Shown: positions 7,914 through 16,704, numbered from the stretch's first letter. The stretch is DNA of 64,000 nucleotides from Sphingomonas leidyi (GCF_011761945.1 NZ_JAASQV010000002.1:806001-870000), one strand, 5' to 3'. Numbers and translations are program-made. Notes: generated from the letters alone by a model not told the origin.

Positions 7914-9320
7914 ATGGCCGTCGAATCGATCGCAAAGACGCTGGGCACCGGATCGGGGATCGACATCACCGCGCTGGTCCAGTCGCTCGTCGACAACAGC
8001 TTCGCCAACAAGAACCAGGCGCTCACCAACAAGGGCACCGCGCTCACCACGCAGATTTCCACCGTGGGGACGATCAAGAGCAACATCAGCGACTTCGCCT
8101 CGGCGCTTGCGTCGCTCACCAGCTCGGGCTCGCTCGCCACCCAGCCGACCAGCTCGAACACCGGCATCCTCGGCATCACACGCCTGTCGGGCGCCGATCT
8201 CACCGGGCTGAGCGCGACGATGGAGGTGCGCCAGCTCGCCCAGGGCCAGGTCTCCAGCTCGCCGTCCTTCGGCGGCGGCAGCGGCTCGGTCGTCGGCCCG
8301 GGCAAGCTCACCCTCACCTTCGGTACCGCGACGGTGGCCGATGGCGCGATGACCGGCTTCACCGCCGGCACGGCCACGCCGATCGACATCACCATCGATT
8401 CGCCCAACGCGACGCTTTCGGATGTCGCCGCCGCGATCAACGCGAAGAAGGCCGGCGTCACCGCGACGATCCTGAGCGATTCGAACGGCGCCCGGCTTGT
8501 GCTCAAGAGCGGAACCGGCTCGTCCCAGGCCTTCACGCTGAGCGGCACCGACGGCCTTGCCCAGCTCGCGGTCGGCCCCGGTGCCGGCGGATCGACGATC
8601 AACGCGGCCGCGCAGGATGCCCGGGTCGCGCTCGACGGTGTCGAGGCGAAATATCCGACCAACAGCATTACCACGATGATTCCCGGCGCGCGGATCGATC
8701 TGGTCTCCGCCTCGGTCGGCACCAAGGTGATGATCGGCGCCAGCGCGCCGACGAGCGCGATCAGCCAGGCGGTGGCCAACTTCGTCGAAACCTACAACCA
8801 GGTGTTCAAGGCGGTGCAGGAGGCGACCGATCCGATCAACGGCCCGCTCAAGTCCGATCCTGCGGCGAAGCAGCTGCTCCAGCAGCTCAAGCGGCTGACG
8901 CTCAGCGCGCTCGTCCCCGGCGCGAGCAAGAACGCGCCGTCCGCGCTCGCCGATATCGGCGTGAAGACCAACCGCGACGGCACGCTCAGCCTCGATACCG
9001 CGCGCCTCTCCAAGGTGCTGACCACCTATCCGAGCGATGTCGAGAAGATGTTCACGGAGAATGCCGGCCTCACCAAGGCGCTTTCCGACGTCGCGGCGAT
9101 CGCCACGAACTCCAAGACCGGCCTGGGCGCGAGTGCCGACAAATACGCCAAGGCGCAGGACGATCTCGCGGACGAGAAGACCAAGATCGCGGCGGATACC
9201 CAGAAGATGCGCGACCGCATGACGCAGCAGTTCGCGGCGATGGATGCGAAGGTGGCGGCCTACAAGTCGACCCAGACCTTCCTCAAGCAGCAGATCGATT
9301 CCTGGAACGCGAAGAGCTGA
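7914..9320 (+). CDS. fliD: Flagellar filament cap protein FliD (hook-associated protein 2)
   Basis: A 468-residue secreted protein. The N-terminal FliD_N region has SIAKTLGTGSGIDITALVQSLVD, the middle part is variable and Ser/Thr/Gly/Ala-rich, and the C-terminal region is a coiled coil (about 375-465) ending QKMRDRMTQQFAAMDAKVAAY and FLKQQIDSWN. FliD forms the pentameric cap under which flagellin subunits fold into the filament. The ATG at 7914 has a strong GGGGGA site 4-5 nt upstream. The stop overlaps the fliS start by 1 nt. Confidence 0.95.
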   Translation: MAVESIAKTLGTGSGIDITALVQSLVDNSFANKNQALTNKGTALTTQISTVGTIKSNISDFASALASLTSSGSLATQPTSSNTGILGITRLSGADLTGLSATMEVRQLAQGQVSSSPSFGGGSGSVVGPGKLTLTFGTATVADGAMTGFTAGTATPIDITIDSPNATLSDVAAAINAKKAGVTATILSDSNGARLVLKSGTGSSQAFTLSGTDGLAQLAVGPGAGGSTINAAAQDARVALDGVEAKYPTNSITTMIPGARIDLVSASVGTKVMIGASAPTSAISQAVANFVETYNQVFKAVQEATDPINGPLKSDPAAKQLLQQLKRLTLSALVPGASKNAPSALADIGVKTNRDGTLSLDTARLSKVLTTYPSDVEKMFTENAGLTKALSDVAAIATNSKTGLGASADKYAKAQDDLADEKTKIAADTQKMRDRMTQQFAAMDAKVAAYKSTQTFLKQQIDSWNAKS

Positions 9321-9718
9321 TGCGGTACGCCTCGGCGCTCGCCGCCAACCCTGCCGATACCTATCGCCAGATCGATATCGTCGGCCGCACCGCCGGCGGC
9401 GATCCGCATGCGCTGGTCGGGCTGCTCTACGAAGAGGGCATTGCCGCGTTGCGCACGGCGGCCTGGGCGGTGGAGCGCAGCAACTATTCGGTGCGCGGCG
9501 AGCGCGTGGCGCGGGCCACCGCAATCCTCTTCGCGCTGGAAGCCGGGCTGGATTTCGAGCGCGGCGGCGAAGTCGCCCGCACGCTCGCCACCTTCTATCA
9601 CGGGCTGCGCGGCGAGGTCCTGCAGGCCGCCACCGGCACCGATCCGGCACCCTTTCGCGAGGCAGCGAACAGCCTGGACGAGATCGCCCGCGCCTGGAGC
9701 AGCCTGAAGGCGGGCTAG
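9320..9718 (+). CDS. fliS: Flagellin export chaperone FliS
   Basis: A 132-residue, helix-rich protein with a FliS-type layout: an N-terminal tyrosine region (MRYASALAANPADTYRQIDI), the second-helix motif DPHALVGLLYEEGIAALRTA and the fourth-helix IDEIARAW-like end SLDEIARAWSSLKAG. FliS caps the C-terminus of flagellin and prevents polymerisation before export. Start is the ATG at 9320 in a TGATG overlap with fliD, its usual partner. No flagellin gene is in view. The gene ends the flagellar block; the next gene is convergent. Confidence 0.88.
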   Translation: MRYASALAANPADTYRQIDIVGRTAGGDPHALVGLLYEEGIAALRTAAWAVERSNYSVRGERVARATAILFALEAGLDFERGGEVARTLATFYHGLRGEVLQAATGTDPAPFREAANSLDEIARAWSSLKAG

Positions 9719-9772
9719 ACCGGATCGCCGATCCCGCCTCCCCCGCCCCAGGATCCCGCATCGCAAGCCGCG

Positions 9773-10855
9773 CTAGGACCAGCGCGCGAGGATGTCGGCC
9801 ACGGCCTCGTCCACCGGTGGCGTCGCCTCGGTCGGCGTGGCGGAGAAGCGCGGCGCCGGCATCGGCTGCATCGCCCCGCCCTGCACGGCGAAGGTCCCGC
9901 GCGTGCGGTTGTGCGGATGGAGCGGCGCCTCGGTGAGCGAGAGCACGGGCGTCACGCAGCCGTCGCCCGCTTCGAACAGCGCTGCCCATTCGTCGCGCCC
10001 GCGCGAGGCGAAGGCGGCGGCGAACGCTTCGGTGAGCGCCGGCCAGCGGGCACGGTCATATTGGTCGAACCCGTCCGGCGCGATGCCGAGCCCCTCGCAA
10101 AGCGCGCGAAAGGCATGCGGTTCGAGCGCGCCGACCGCCACGTGCCGCCCATCGGCACAGGCATAGCAACGGTAATAGGGCGCGCCCCCGTCGATCATGT
10201 TCGCCGCCCGGGCATCGGCCCAGCGGCCCGAGGCGTGGAGCGCATAATAGAGCGACATCATCGCGGCGGCGCCGTCGGTCTGCGCCGCCTCGATCACCTG
10301 GCCGCGGCCGGTCGCCTGGGCGGCGAGGATGGCCGAGACCAGGCCGAGCGCGAGGAACAGCGAGCCGCCGGCATATTCGCCGATCAGGTTGAGCGGGGGC
10401 ACCGGCGCGGCGGCGGGGCCGATGGCGTGCAGTGCGCCCGAGAGTGCGAGATGGTTGATGTCGTTGCCCGGCGTGCCGGCGAGCGGCCCTTCGCGCCCCC
10501 AGCCGCTGGCGCGGGCATAGACGAGGCGCGGATTGAGCGCGAGGCAGCGGGCCGGATCGAGCCCCACCTGCTCGGCGACGCCGGGGCGATAGCCTTCGAT
10601 CACGCCGTCCGCCTGGGCGATCAGCGCCAGCGCCTGTTCGCGCCCCGCCGCCTGGCTCAGGTCGAGCGAGACTTGCGAGCGGCCGCGATAGAGGTTCGCC
10701 GCCACCGTGCTGGCTTCGCTTCCCGGCCGGCGGATCCGCACCACGTCGCAGCCCAGGTCGGCGAGCAGCATGCCCGCGAACAGCACGGCGCCGGGCATGT
10801 CGAGCTCGACGATGCGCACGCCCGCCAGGGGCCCGTGCGTAGCTGCAACCATCAT
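9773..10855 (-). CDS. CaiB/BaiF CoA-transferase family, alpha-methylacyl-CoA racemase-like, catalytic residues altered
   Basis: About 360 residues over a full CaiB/BaiF fold. Similarity to mycobacterial MCR is high over GWG-x-GPL, DINH-x-ALSGALHAIG, ANMIDGGAPYYRCY and CVTPVLSLTEAPLHPHNR. In MCR the acid/base pair is His126 and Asp156, with Asp127 and Glu241 supporting. Here the His position is Asn (codon at 10463-10465, within GNDINH) and the Asp position is Glu (IGEYAGGS); the Asp127 and Glu241 equivalents remain. The enzyme may therefore have lost racemase activity or changed chemistry. The start is ambiguous: GTG at 10864, or ATG at 10855 or 10852, with a GGGGG stretch just before 10855. 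It stands alone, convergent with fliS. Confidence 0.85.
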   Translation of the reverse strand: MMVAATHGPLAGVRIVELDMPGAVLFAGMLLADLGCDVVRIRRPGSEASTVAANLYRGRSQVSLDLSQAAGREQALALIAQADGVIEGYRPGVAEQVGLDPARCLALNPRLVYARASGWGREGPLAGTPGNDINHLALSGALHAIGPAAAPVPPLNLIGEYAGGSLFLALGLVSAILAAQATGRGQVIEAAQTDGAAAMMSLYYALHASGRWADARAANMIDGGAPYYRCYACADGRHVAVGALEPHAFRALCEGLGIAPDGFDQYDRARWPALTEAFAAAFASRGRDEWAALFEAGDGCVTPVLSLTEAPLHPHNRTRGTFAVQGGAMQPMPAPRFSATPTEATPPVDEAVADILARWS

Positions 10856-10950
10856 GTCCCCCACAGGTGATTCCGCCGATCCATAGCCTTTGCCTGCGCC
10901 TCAGGTCCACGCACTGGCGCTCGTCCCGGCTTTAGGTTAGCGGGAAAGCC

Positions 10951-11496
10951 ATGTCGGCACCTCACATCGTCGCGCTGGGCGGCACCCTGCGGCCCGAATC
11001 CGCCACCGGGCGGCTGCTCGCGGCAACGCTCGAAATGGCCGCGGCGCGCGGCGCCCGCACCACCTTGCTCACCGGCGAGGCGATCGCCTTCCCGCATTAC
11101 GAGCCCGGCAATGTCGAGGGGAACGACGCGGTCGGCCGCTATCTGGAGGCGTTGCGCACCGCCGATGCGGTGATCGTCGGCTCGCCCGGCTATCACGGCA
11201 CGCTCTCCGGGCTGGTCAAGACCGCGCTCGACTATGTCGAGGCGCTGAGCAAGGACGAGCGCCCCTATCTCGACGGCCTGCCGGTGGGTCTCATCGCCAC
11301 TGCCGCGGGCTGGCAGGCGGCGGTCTCGACGCTGCAGGCGCTGCGTACCATCACCCATGCGCTGCGCGGCTGGCCGACGCCGATGGGCCTGGCGATCAAC
11401 ACCGCCGAGCCGGGCGACGCGGTGGACAAGTGCAACGGCCCGATGGACGTGATGGTGGGCCAGATCTTCACCTTTCTGGAACGCCGTTCCGGCTAG
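10951..11496 (+). CDS. NADPH-dependent FMN reductase family protein
   Basis: A 181-residue flavodoxin-like protein. The N-terminal strand-loop HIVALGGTLRPESATGRLL matches the FMN phosphate loop, and SPGYHGTLSGLVKTALDYVE is the family's flavin-contacting motif. Members (SsuE, chromate and azo reductases) reduce FMN or quinones with NADPH. A C-terminal KCNGPMDVMVGQIFTFLERR completes the fold. It is divergent from the racemase-like gene and separated from it by about 95 nt. No sulfonate genes lie nearby, so the substrate is unknown. Confidence 0.85.
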   Translation: MSAPHIVALGGTLRPESATGRLLAATLEMAAARGARTTLLTGEAIAFPHYEPGNVEGNDAVGRYLEALRTADAVIVGSPGYHGTLSGLVKTALDYVEALSKDERPYLDGLPVGLIATAAGWQAAVSTLQALRTITHALRGWPTPMGLAINTAEPGDAVDKCNGPMDVMVGQIFTFLERRSG

Positions 11497-11529
11497 GGTT
11501 GCCCGGCATTTAACGCTTTCGTGAGGCTT

Positions 11530-11547
11530 GCTTCCTAGAATGGAAGC
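11530..11547 (+). promoter_or_regulatory. Hairpin masking the ribosome site of the response regulator gene
   Basis: GCTTCC (11530-11535) and GGAAGC (11542-11547) are perfect complements around a 6-nt loop, and the second arm, which includes the only purine-rich ribosome-site candidate, ends at the base before the ATG at 11548. A folded transcript would hide the site. The pairing is seen; regulation through it is inference. Confidence 0.35.
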
Positions 11548-12096
11548 ATGGACGAGGCTTCGGCACAGGATGGCATCGGCAATCGCCGACGCGCCACGCG
11601 CACCATCCTGGCGGTCGACGACAGCCGGACCAATCTCCATGTCCTCGCGCATCGCCTGGGCCAGCTCGGCTATCTCGTCGTGCTCGCCGATCGCGGATCG
11701 CAGGCGCTCGAGCTGATCTCGGCGCGCGGCTTCGATCTGGTGCTGCTCGACCGGGTGATGCCGGAAGTGCCCGGGCTCCATGTGCTGCACGAGATCCGCG
11801 GCACGCGCGACACGGCCGACCTGCCGGTGATCATGGTCACCAGCCATGACGAGCCGGGCGCCGCCGTGGAGGCGCTGCAGGCCGGCGCCGACGACTATCT
11901 GGCGGCGCCCTATCCCTTCGAGGAGCTGGCCGCGCGGATCGAGCGCACCTTGTCGCGGTCCGACCGGATGGAGGAGCTGAAGCGCTCCAACCTCGCGCTC
12001 GACGCGCGCATCGCCGCGCGGGCGATCGAGCTGGGCGAAGTGCGCGGCGAGCTCGCCATGGCCCGGGTCGAGCTCGAGCGCCGCCAGCGCGCCTGA
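11548..12096 (+). CDS. Response regulator receiver protein with coiled-coil tail, switch lysine missing
   Basis: 182 residues: a receiver domain (about 18-135) followed by a charged helical tail (140-182) without a DNA-binding or enzymatic output domain. The acidic pair is D24-D25 (LAVDDS), the phosphoacceptor is D68 (FDLVLLDRVMP) and the switch Thr is T98. The nearly invariant Lys, usually in DYLxKPF, is replaced: DDYLAAPYPFEEL has Ala at 120. Loss of this Lys usually weakens phosphorylation-driven switching. No kinase gene is adjacent. Homologs with PleD-type receivers exist, but no GGDEF follows here. Confidence 0.85.
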   Translation: MDEASAQDGIGNRRRATRTILAVDDSRTNLHVLAHRLGQLGYLVVLADRGSQALELISARGFDLVLLDRVMPEVPGLHVLHEIRGTRDTADLPVIMVTSHDEPGAAVEALQAGADDYLAAPYPFEELAARIERTLSRSDRMEELKRSNLALDARIAARAIELGEVRGELAMARVELERRQRA

Positions 12097-12107
12097 GCGC
12101 GGCTCAG
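12093..12107. terminator. Short hairpin over both convergent stop codons
   Basis: CTGAGC-GCG-GCTCAG folds as a 6-bp stem, 3-nt loop, and contains the stop codon of the response regulator on the plus strand and that of the zntB-like gene on the minus strand. Only 7 nt separate the two genes. There is no T run, so a shared terminator function is a guess. Confidence 0.3.
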
Positions 12108-13057
12108 CGCTCGAACCAGTGCCGCCCGACGAAATAGGCGGTGATCACGAAGGCGGTCGCCAGGCAGAGGATCGCGATCGCGTCGAACGCCCAGGGCTCC
12201 TTCGCGAACCACAGTCCCTCGACGTTCATGCCATAGAGCCCAGTGATGAAGGTCAGTGGCAGGAACACCATCGCCGCCACCGCGATCACCAGCGAGCGCT
12301 GGTCGATCAGCTCGGCGCGCAGGTCGGTGAGCGTCTCGTGGGTGAGCGCGGCGCGCTCGCGGATGCTCTCCAGCTCCTCGGCCATGCGGGCGGCGCGATC
12401 GGCGGCGGCGGCGAGGTGGAGCCGGTCGTCATCGGCCAGCCATTCGACCGGCAGCCCGGCGAGCTTCTCCAGCGCCGCGCGCTGCGGATAGAGGAAACGG
12501 CGCAGCCCGATCGCCTTCACCCGCGTCTCGTTGACGAGCCGGCGCAGGTCGAAGGCGCGGTGCTGCGAGATATGCTCCTCGCAATCGTCCAGCGAATCGC
12601 CCAGCTCGGCGACCATGGGATCGAGCTCCTCGGTGATCGCCTGGGCGATCGCGGCGATCAGGTCGCCGGGATCGAGGATCCTGCCGTCCTCCACCTGCTT
12701 GCGCACCGGCTGGATCGCGTTGAGCTGCTTGCGCGAGACCGAGAAGACGCAGCCGCCATGCGCGTAGATGCGGATCGAGGCGAGCGGATCGGAATCTCCC
12801 AGCGCCTCGGACGACATGCCGCGCAGGTTGACCAGTGCCGCCGGGCCGAACAGGTCGCAGCGCGGACGGGTCTCCATCGCGGTGAGCGCATCGATCACCG
12901 GCTGGGCCAGCTTGGCCTCGCCGCCCAGCCAGAGCTGGGCGCGCTCGTCATTGGTGTTGAGGTGGATCCAGCTGAGGCTGGCATCCTGCCCGAGCGCTTC
13001 CTTCAGGATCGGCTGCGCGACGTTCCCGTCGCGGACGATATAGGCGAAGCCGCTCAT
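12104..13057 (-). CDS. ZntB/CorA family divalent cation transporter
   Basis: 317 residues with a large cytoplasmic N-terminal domain and two C-terminal membrane helices. The signature YGMN sits after the first helix (FLPLTFITGLYGMNVEG), and the second helix is AIAILCLATAFVITAYFVG. WIHLNTNDERAQLWL near the N-terminus fits the ZntB branch rather than classic CorA. ZntB members import or export Zn2+ as pentamers. The start chosen is ATG at 13057 (MSGFAYIV), which overlaps the stop of the upstream gene by 4 nt; a longer form from 13075 is possible. Last gene of the argH-lysA string. Confidence 0.85.
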   Translation of the reverse strand: MSGFAYIVRDGNVAQPILKEALGQDASLSWIHLNTNDERAQLWLGGEAKLAQPVIDALTAMETRPRCDLFGPAALVNLRGMSSEALGDSDPLASIRIYAHGGCVFSVSRKQLNAIQPVRKQVEDGRILDPGDLIAAIAQAITEELDPMVAELGDSLDDCEEHISQHRAFDLRRLVNETRVKAIGLRRFLYPQRAALEKLAGLPVEWLADDDRLHLAAAADRAARMAEELESIRERAALTHETLTDLRAELIDQRSLVIAVAAMVFLPLTFITGLYGMNVEGLWFAKEPWAFDAIAILCLATAFVITAYFVGRHWFER

Positions 13058-13785
13058 CCGGCGATCTCCAGCCATATCGACAGGCCGGGGCCCGGCGCTT
13101 CGGGAGGGGCCGTGAGGGCGATGCGCGGGGCATCGGCGCGGGCGCGGTCGAGAATGGCGGTCGGCACGGCGGGAAGGTGGTACACACGCTCGGCCTGCGC
13201 AAGCGCGCGCGCCTGGCGGAGCGTCAGATCGTCCGGATCGGCGCTGTGCAGGGTGAAGCGCAGCAGCCGCGCCGCCGCCGGCGCGCGCAGCCGTTCCACC
13301 ACGTCGCGGTCAAGCCCCTCCGCCAGCGCGGCGGCGATGGCGCGGCGGCGATCGGCCATGTCGGGGAAGCGCGCCCGCAATTCGGGCCGGGCCGCGTGGA
13401 GCGCGCGCGCGGTATCGCCCAGATCGGCGGGCAGCTCGGCCTCCAGCTTCTGGCGCAGCGCCGCCGCCAGCCCGGCCGACACGCCGCCCGTGCCCACCGC
13501 CACCAGCACCGGATCGCGTTCCACGATCGCGGGCAGGGTGAAGTCGCACAGATCCGGCCGATCGACGGCATTCACGAGCACGCCGCGCGCGCGGAGGCGC
13601 GCGACGACGGGTTCGGGATCGTCCGCGGCGACGATGGCGAGCGAAGCCGTGGCATCCTCGTCGACGATCGCCGCGCCGGCGCGTTCCAGCAGCCTGCGCT
13701 TGGCCTCCGCCGCCTCGCCCGTGCCGATCAGCATGACCGGCCGCCCCGCCAGCTTCACGAAGATCGGCAGGGCGGTCAGCGTCAT
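13054..13785 (-). CDS. Precorrin-2 dehydrogenase / sirohydrochlorin ferrochelatase (CysG N-terminal type)
   Basis: 243 residues with the Rossmann part PIFVKLAGRPVMLIGTGEAA and EAKRRLLERAGA, then VNAVDRPDLCDFTLPAIVERDPVLVAVGTGGVSAGLA, which is the characteristic block of the CysG N-terminal module and Met8p. It would oxidise precorrin-2 with NAD+ and insert iron to make siroheme for sulfite/nitrite reductases. There is no SUMT methyltransferase domain, so that step must be encoded elsewhere. It overlaps lysA and the zntB-like gene by 4 nt each, an odd partnership that looks positional rather than functional. Confidence 0.85.
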   Translation of the reverse strand: MTLTALPIFVKLAGRPVMLIGTGEAAEAKRRLLERAGAAIVDEDATASLAIVAADDPEPVVARLRARGVLVNAVDRPDLCDFTLPAIVERDPVLVAVGTGGVSAGLAAALRQKLEAELPADLGDTARALHAARPELRARFPDMADRRRAIAAALAEGLDRDVVERLRAPAAARLLRFTLHSADPDDLTLRQARALAQAERVYHLPAVPTAILDRARADAPRIALTAPPEAPGPGLSIWLEIAG

Positions 13786-15044
13786 GGTTCCAGCCAGTCC
13801 GGGATCTGTTCCGCGCCCATGATCGTCTCGGCCGTGATCCGGCCCGCGACCACCTCGAAGCGATCGCCCGAGACGAGCACTTCGGGCACCAGTGCCCGGC
13901 TGTTATAGGTGCTGGCCATGGTCGCGCCATAGGCGCCGGCGCTCTGCAGCACCGCCAGGTCGCCGCTCTTCACCCGGTCGATCTCGCGATTCTTGAGGAA
14001 GACGTCGCTGCTCTCGCAGACCGGGCCGGCGACGTTCGCCACCATCGTCCCGCCATCGGGCGTGACCGAGGCGAAGCCGTGCCAGGCATCGTAGAGCGCG
14101 ACGCGGGCCAGGTCGTTCATCGCAGCGTCGACCACCACCCAGGGATTGGTCACGCCCGGCTTCACCCACAGCACTTCGGTGAGCAGCACGCCGGCATCGG
14201 CCGAGATGTGGCGGCCCGGCTCGAACATCAGCTCGACGTCCCAGTCCCGGGTCACGCGCGCGACCATCTCGCCGAATGCGGCCGAAGTCGGCGGCACGTC
14301 GCCGGGCTTGTAGGCGACGCCCAGCCCGCCGCCCAGGTCGACATGGGTGATCGCATGCCCCGCGGCGCGCAGCTCGGCGACGAGGCGACCGACTCGCTCG
14401 AACGCGGCCTCGAGCGGATCGAGGCTCAGCAGCTGGCTGCCGATGTGCACCGCCACGCCGCGCAGGTTGATGCCCTCCAGCTTCGCCAGCCGGTCGAAGA
14501 TCGCCGGGGCCTGGTCGATCGGCAGGCCGAACTTGTTCTCCGCCTTGCCGGTGGAGATCTTCTCGTGCGTGCCGGCATCCACGTCCGGATTGACGCGCAG
14601 GGCCGCCGGGGCGGTCATCCCCCTGGAGCGCGCGATCTCGGCAAGGACGACGCCTTCTTCCTCCAGCTCGAGGTTGAACTGGCCGATTCCGGCATCGAGC
14701 GCCTGATGCAGTTCCTTGCGCGTCTTGCCGACGCCGGAGAACACCACGTCATGCGCCGGGATGCCGGCGGCCAGCGCGCGCGACAGCTCGCCGCCCGAGA
14801 CGACGTCGGCACCGAAGCCCTCATTGGCGAGCAGGCGGAGCACCGCGAGGTTCGGGTTGGCCTTCACCGCGAAGGCGACATGATGCCGGCCGACCGGCTC
14901 CAGCCCCTTGCGGAAGGCGCGTGCAGCTTCGCGGAACGCCTCGGTCGAATAGACATAGACGGGGGTGCCGACCTGCTCGGCGATGCGCGCGAGCGGAACA
15001 TTCTCGGCGTGCAGCGCACCGCCGATCACTTCGAAATGAGACAC
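13782..15044 (-). CDS. lysA: Diaminopimelate decarboxylase LysA
   Basis: 420 residues; a PLP-dependent alanine-racemase-fold decarboxylase that makes L-lysine from meso-diaminopimelate. Visible motifs are FAVKANPN (PLP lysine), HIGSQL, HVDLGGGLGV, the catalytic-cysteine block GPVCESSDVF, and GAYGATMASTYNSR near the C-terminus. The likely start is the GTG at 15044 (VSHFEVIGG); the frame upstream of it is Arg-rich and non-homologous. It follows the small lipoprotein gene by 19 nt, as in other sphingomonads, where argH, a lipoprotein and lysA travel together. Confidence 0.95.
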   Translation of the reverse strand: MSHFEVIGGALHAENVPLARIAEQVGTPVYVYSTEAFREAARAFRKGLEPVGRHHVAFAVKANPNLAVLRLLANEGFGADVVSGGELSRALAAGIPAHDVVFSGVGKTRKELHQALDAGIGQFNLELEEEGVVLAEIARSRGMTAPAALRVNPDVDAGTHEKISTGKAENKFGLPIDQAPAIFDRLAKLEGINLRGVAVHIGSQLLSLDPLEAAFERVGRLVAELRAAGHAITHVDLGGGLGVAYKPGDVPPTSAAFGEMVARVTRDWDVELMFEPGRHISADAGVLLTEVLWVKPGVTNPWVVVDAAMNDLARVALYDAWHGFASVTPDGGTMVANVAGPVCESSDVFLKNREIDRVKSGDLAVLQSAGAYGATMASTYNSRALVPEVLVSGDRFEVVAGRITAETIMGAEQIPDWLEP

Positions 15045-15063
15045 TGAAAGACTTTCTGTGGGC

Positions 15064-15312
15064 TTAGCGCGGCGGCAGATCGAAGGTGTCGCTGCGCCGC
15101 TGGTCCGAGCTTTGGATGAGATCGTCGCTGCGCGCGGGGCGCGTCTGCGTCGGCGGATTGAGGAGATCGCCCGGCGACGGCGTCGCTCGCGCGCCATAGG
15201 GCGCGGGAGGGAGCGAGGCCGCCGCCACGGGTTTGAGCGCTTCCCGCGCGCCACAGCTCGCCAGGGCGAGCCCGCCCGTGCACGCGATCGTCAGCACCAC
15301 CAGTCGCTTCAT
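15064..15312 (-). CDS. Small putative lipoprotein between argH and lysA
   Basis: 82 residues with a lipoprotein signal: [14 protein letters not shown], then the lipobox LASC with Cys about residue 20. The mature part is short, Pro/Arg/Asp-rich and low in hydrophobic residues ([20 protein letters not shown]), so it is probably an unstructured surface or periplasmic tether. The ATG overlaps the argH stop by 4 nt. No function can be assigned; similar short lipoproteins sit at this place next to argH/lysA in related genomes, which I know from the family and cannot test here. Confidence 0.75.
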   Translation of the reverse strand: MKRLVVLTIACTGGLALASCGAREALKPVAAASLPPAPYGARATPSPGDLLNPPTQTRPARSDDLIQSSDQRRSDTFDLPPR

Positions 15313-16688
15313 CGCTCTTCCTCCTGGCGGCGCTTCCTCGCCGCCGCGATCGCTTCCCGCACGCGCCTGGGCGAAGTGCCGCCAAAGCTCGTCCGGCTCG
15401 ACACCGAAGCGTCGACGCTGAGAACGCCATATACGCGTTCATCGATGCGCGTGTCGATTTCCTTGAGTTGGGTGATCGATAGCTGATCGAGACGTATGCC
15501 CTCGCCTTCCGCCTTCGCCACGGCGCGCCCGGTGATGTGGTGCGCCTCGCGGAACGGGATGCCGCCCTCGCGCACCAGCCAGTCGGCCAGGTCGGTGGCG
15601 GTGGAGAAGCCGGCCTCGGCGGCGGCGCGCATCCGGTCGAGCCGGAAGGCCGCGCTCTCCACCATGCCGGTCATCGCCGCGATGCTCAGGCCGAGCAGGT
15701 CGTGCGCTTCGAACACCGGCGGCTTGTCGTCCTGCATGTCCTTCGAATAGGCGAGCGGCAGGCCCTTCATCGTGATCATGAGGGACACGAGCGCGCCGGT
15801 GATCCGGCCCGAATGCCCGCGCACCAGCTCGGCGGCGTCGGGGTTGCGCTTCTGCGGCATGATCGAGCTGCCGGTCGACCATTGGTCGCTCAGCGAGACG
15901 AAGCCGAAGGGCTGGCTCGCCCAGATCACGAATTCCTCGGCCAGGCGGCTGAGGTGGAGCGCGGTCTGCGCGGCGGCGGTGAGATATTCGATCGCGAAGT
16001 CGCGGTCCGATACCGAATCGAGCGAGTTGCGCGTCGGCCCGTCGAAGCCCAGCGCCTTCGCCGTCGCCTCGCGGTCGAGGTTGAAGCCGGTGCCGGCCAG
16101 TGCCGCCGAGCCGAGCGGGCAGAGGTTCAGGCGCGCGCGGGCATCCTTCAGGCGGCTGCGGTCGCGCGCGAACATCTCGAAATAGGCCATCAGGTGATGG
16201 CCGAGCGTCACCGGCTGGGCGACCTGGAGATGGGTGAAGCCGGGCATCACGCTGTCGGCATGCTCCTCGGCGCGGGCGAGCAGCGCGTCCTGGAGGGCGC
16301 CCAGCGCCGCCTCGGCCTGGTCGACCGCGTCGCGCACCCAGAGGCGGAAATCGGTCGCCACCTGGTCGTTGCGCGAGCGGGCGGTGTGGAGGCGCCCCGC
16401 GGCCGGGCCGATCTTCGCCGCCAGCCGCGATTCGGCGAGCATGTGGATGTCTTCGAGCGCCAGGTCCTCGGGCACGCCCTCGGCCTCGAAATCGGCGGCG
16501 ACTTCGCCCAGGCCGGCATGGATCGCCGCGGCGTCCTCCGCCGCGACGATGCCCTGTGCGCCCAGCATCGCCACATGCGCCTGGCTGCCGCGCAGGTCCT
16601 GGCGCCACATCCGCTTGTCGAAGGGGATGGATGCGTTAATCTCGCGCATCACCGCGGACGGGCCTTCGGCGAAGCGCCCGCCCCACAT
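15309..16688 (-). CDS. argH: Argininosuccinate lyase ArgH
   Basis: 459 residues. It cleaves argininosuccinate to arginine and fumarate, the last step of arginine synthesis. Diagnostic motifs are [20 protein letters not shown] at the start, [19 protein letters not shown] and the fumarase-superfamily signature [19 protein letters not shown]. The ATG at 16688 shares the palindrome CATG with an in-frame ATG of the divergent thioredoxin-like gene, so there is essentially no intergenic space. The nearest ribosome-site-like AGGA is about 13 nt upstream, further than usual. First gene of a five-gene minus-strand string. Confidence 0.96.
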   Translation of the reverse strand: MWGGRFAEGPSAVMREINASIPFDKRMWRQDLRGSQAHVAMLGAQGIVAAEDAAAIHAGLGEVAADFEAEGVPEDLALEDIHMLAESRLAAKIGPAAGRLHTARSRNDQVATDFRLWVRDAVDQAEAALGALQDALLARAEEHADSVMPGFTHLQVAQPVTLGHHLMAYFEMFARDRSRLKDARARLNLCPLGSAALAGTGFNLDREATAKALGFDGPTRNSLDSVSDRDFAIEYLTAAAQTALHLSRLAEEFVIWASQPFGFVSLSDQWSTGSSIMPQKRNPDAAELVRGHSGRITGALVSLMITMKGLPLAYSKDMQDDKPPVFEAHDLLGLSIAAMTGMVESAAFRLDRMRAAAEAGFSTATDLADWLVREGGIPFREAHHITGRAVAKAEGEGIRLDQLSITQLKEIDTRIDERVYGVLSVDASVSSRTSFGGTSPRRVREAIAAARKRRQEEER

Positions 16689-16704
16689 GGCATTGGAGCT
16701 GTCC

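Noticed and set aside
10951-11496. The FMN reductase as the missing RutF of the rut pathway
   Set aside because: It belongs to the NADPH-dependent FMN reductase (SsuE-like) flavodoxin fold, not to the RutF flavin reductase family, and lies about 6 kb away in another unit.
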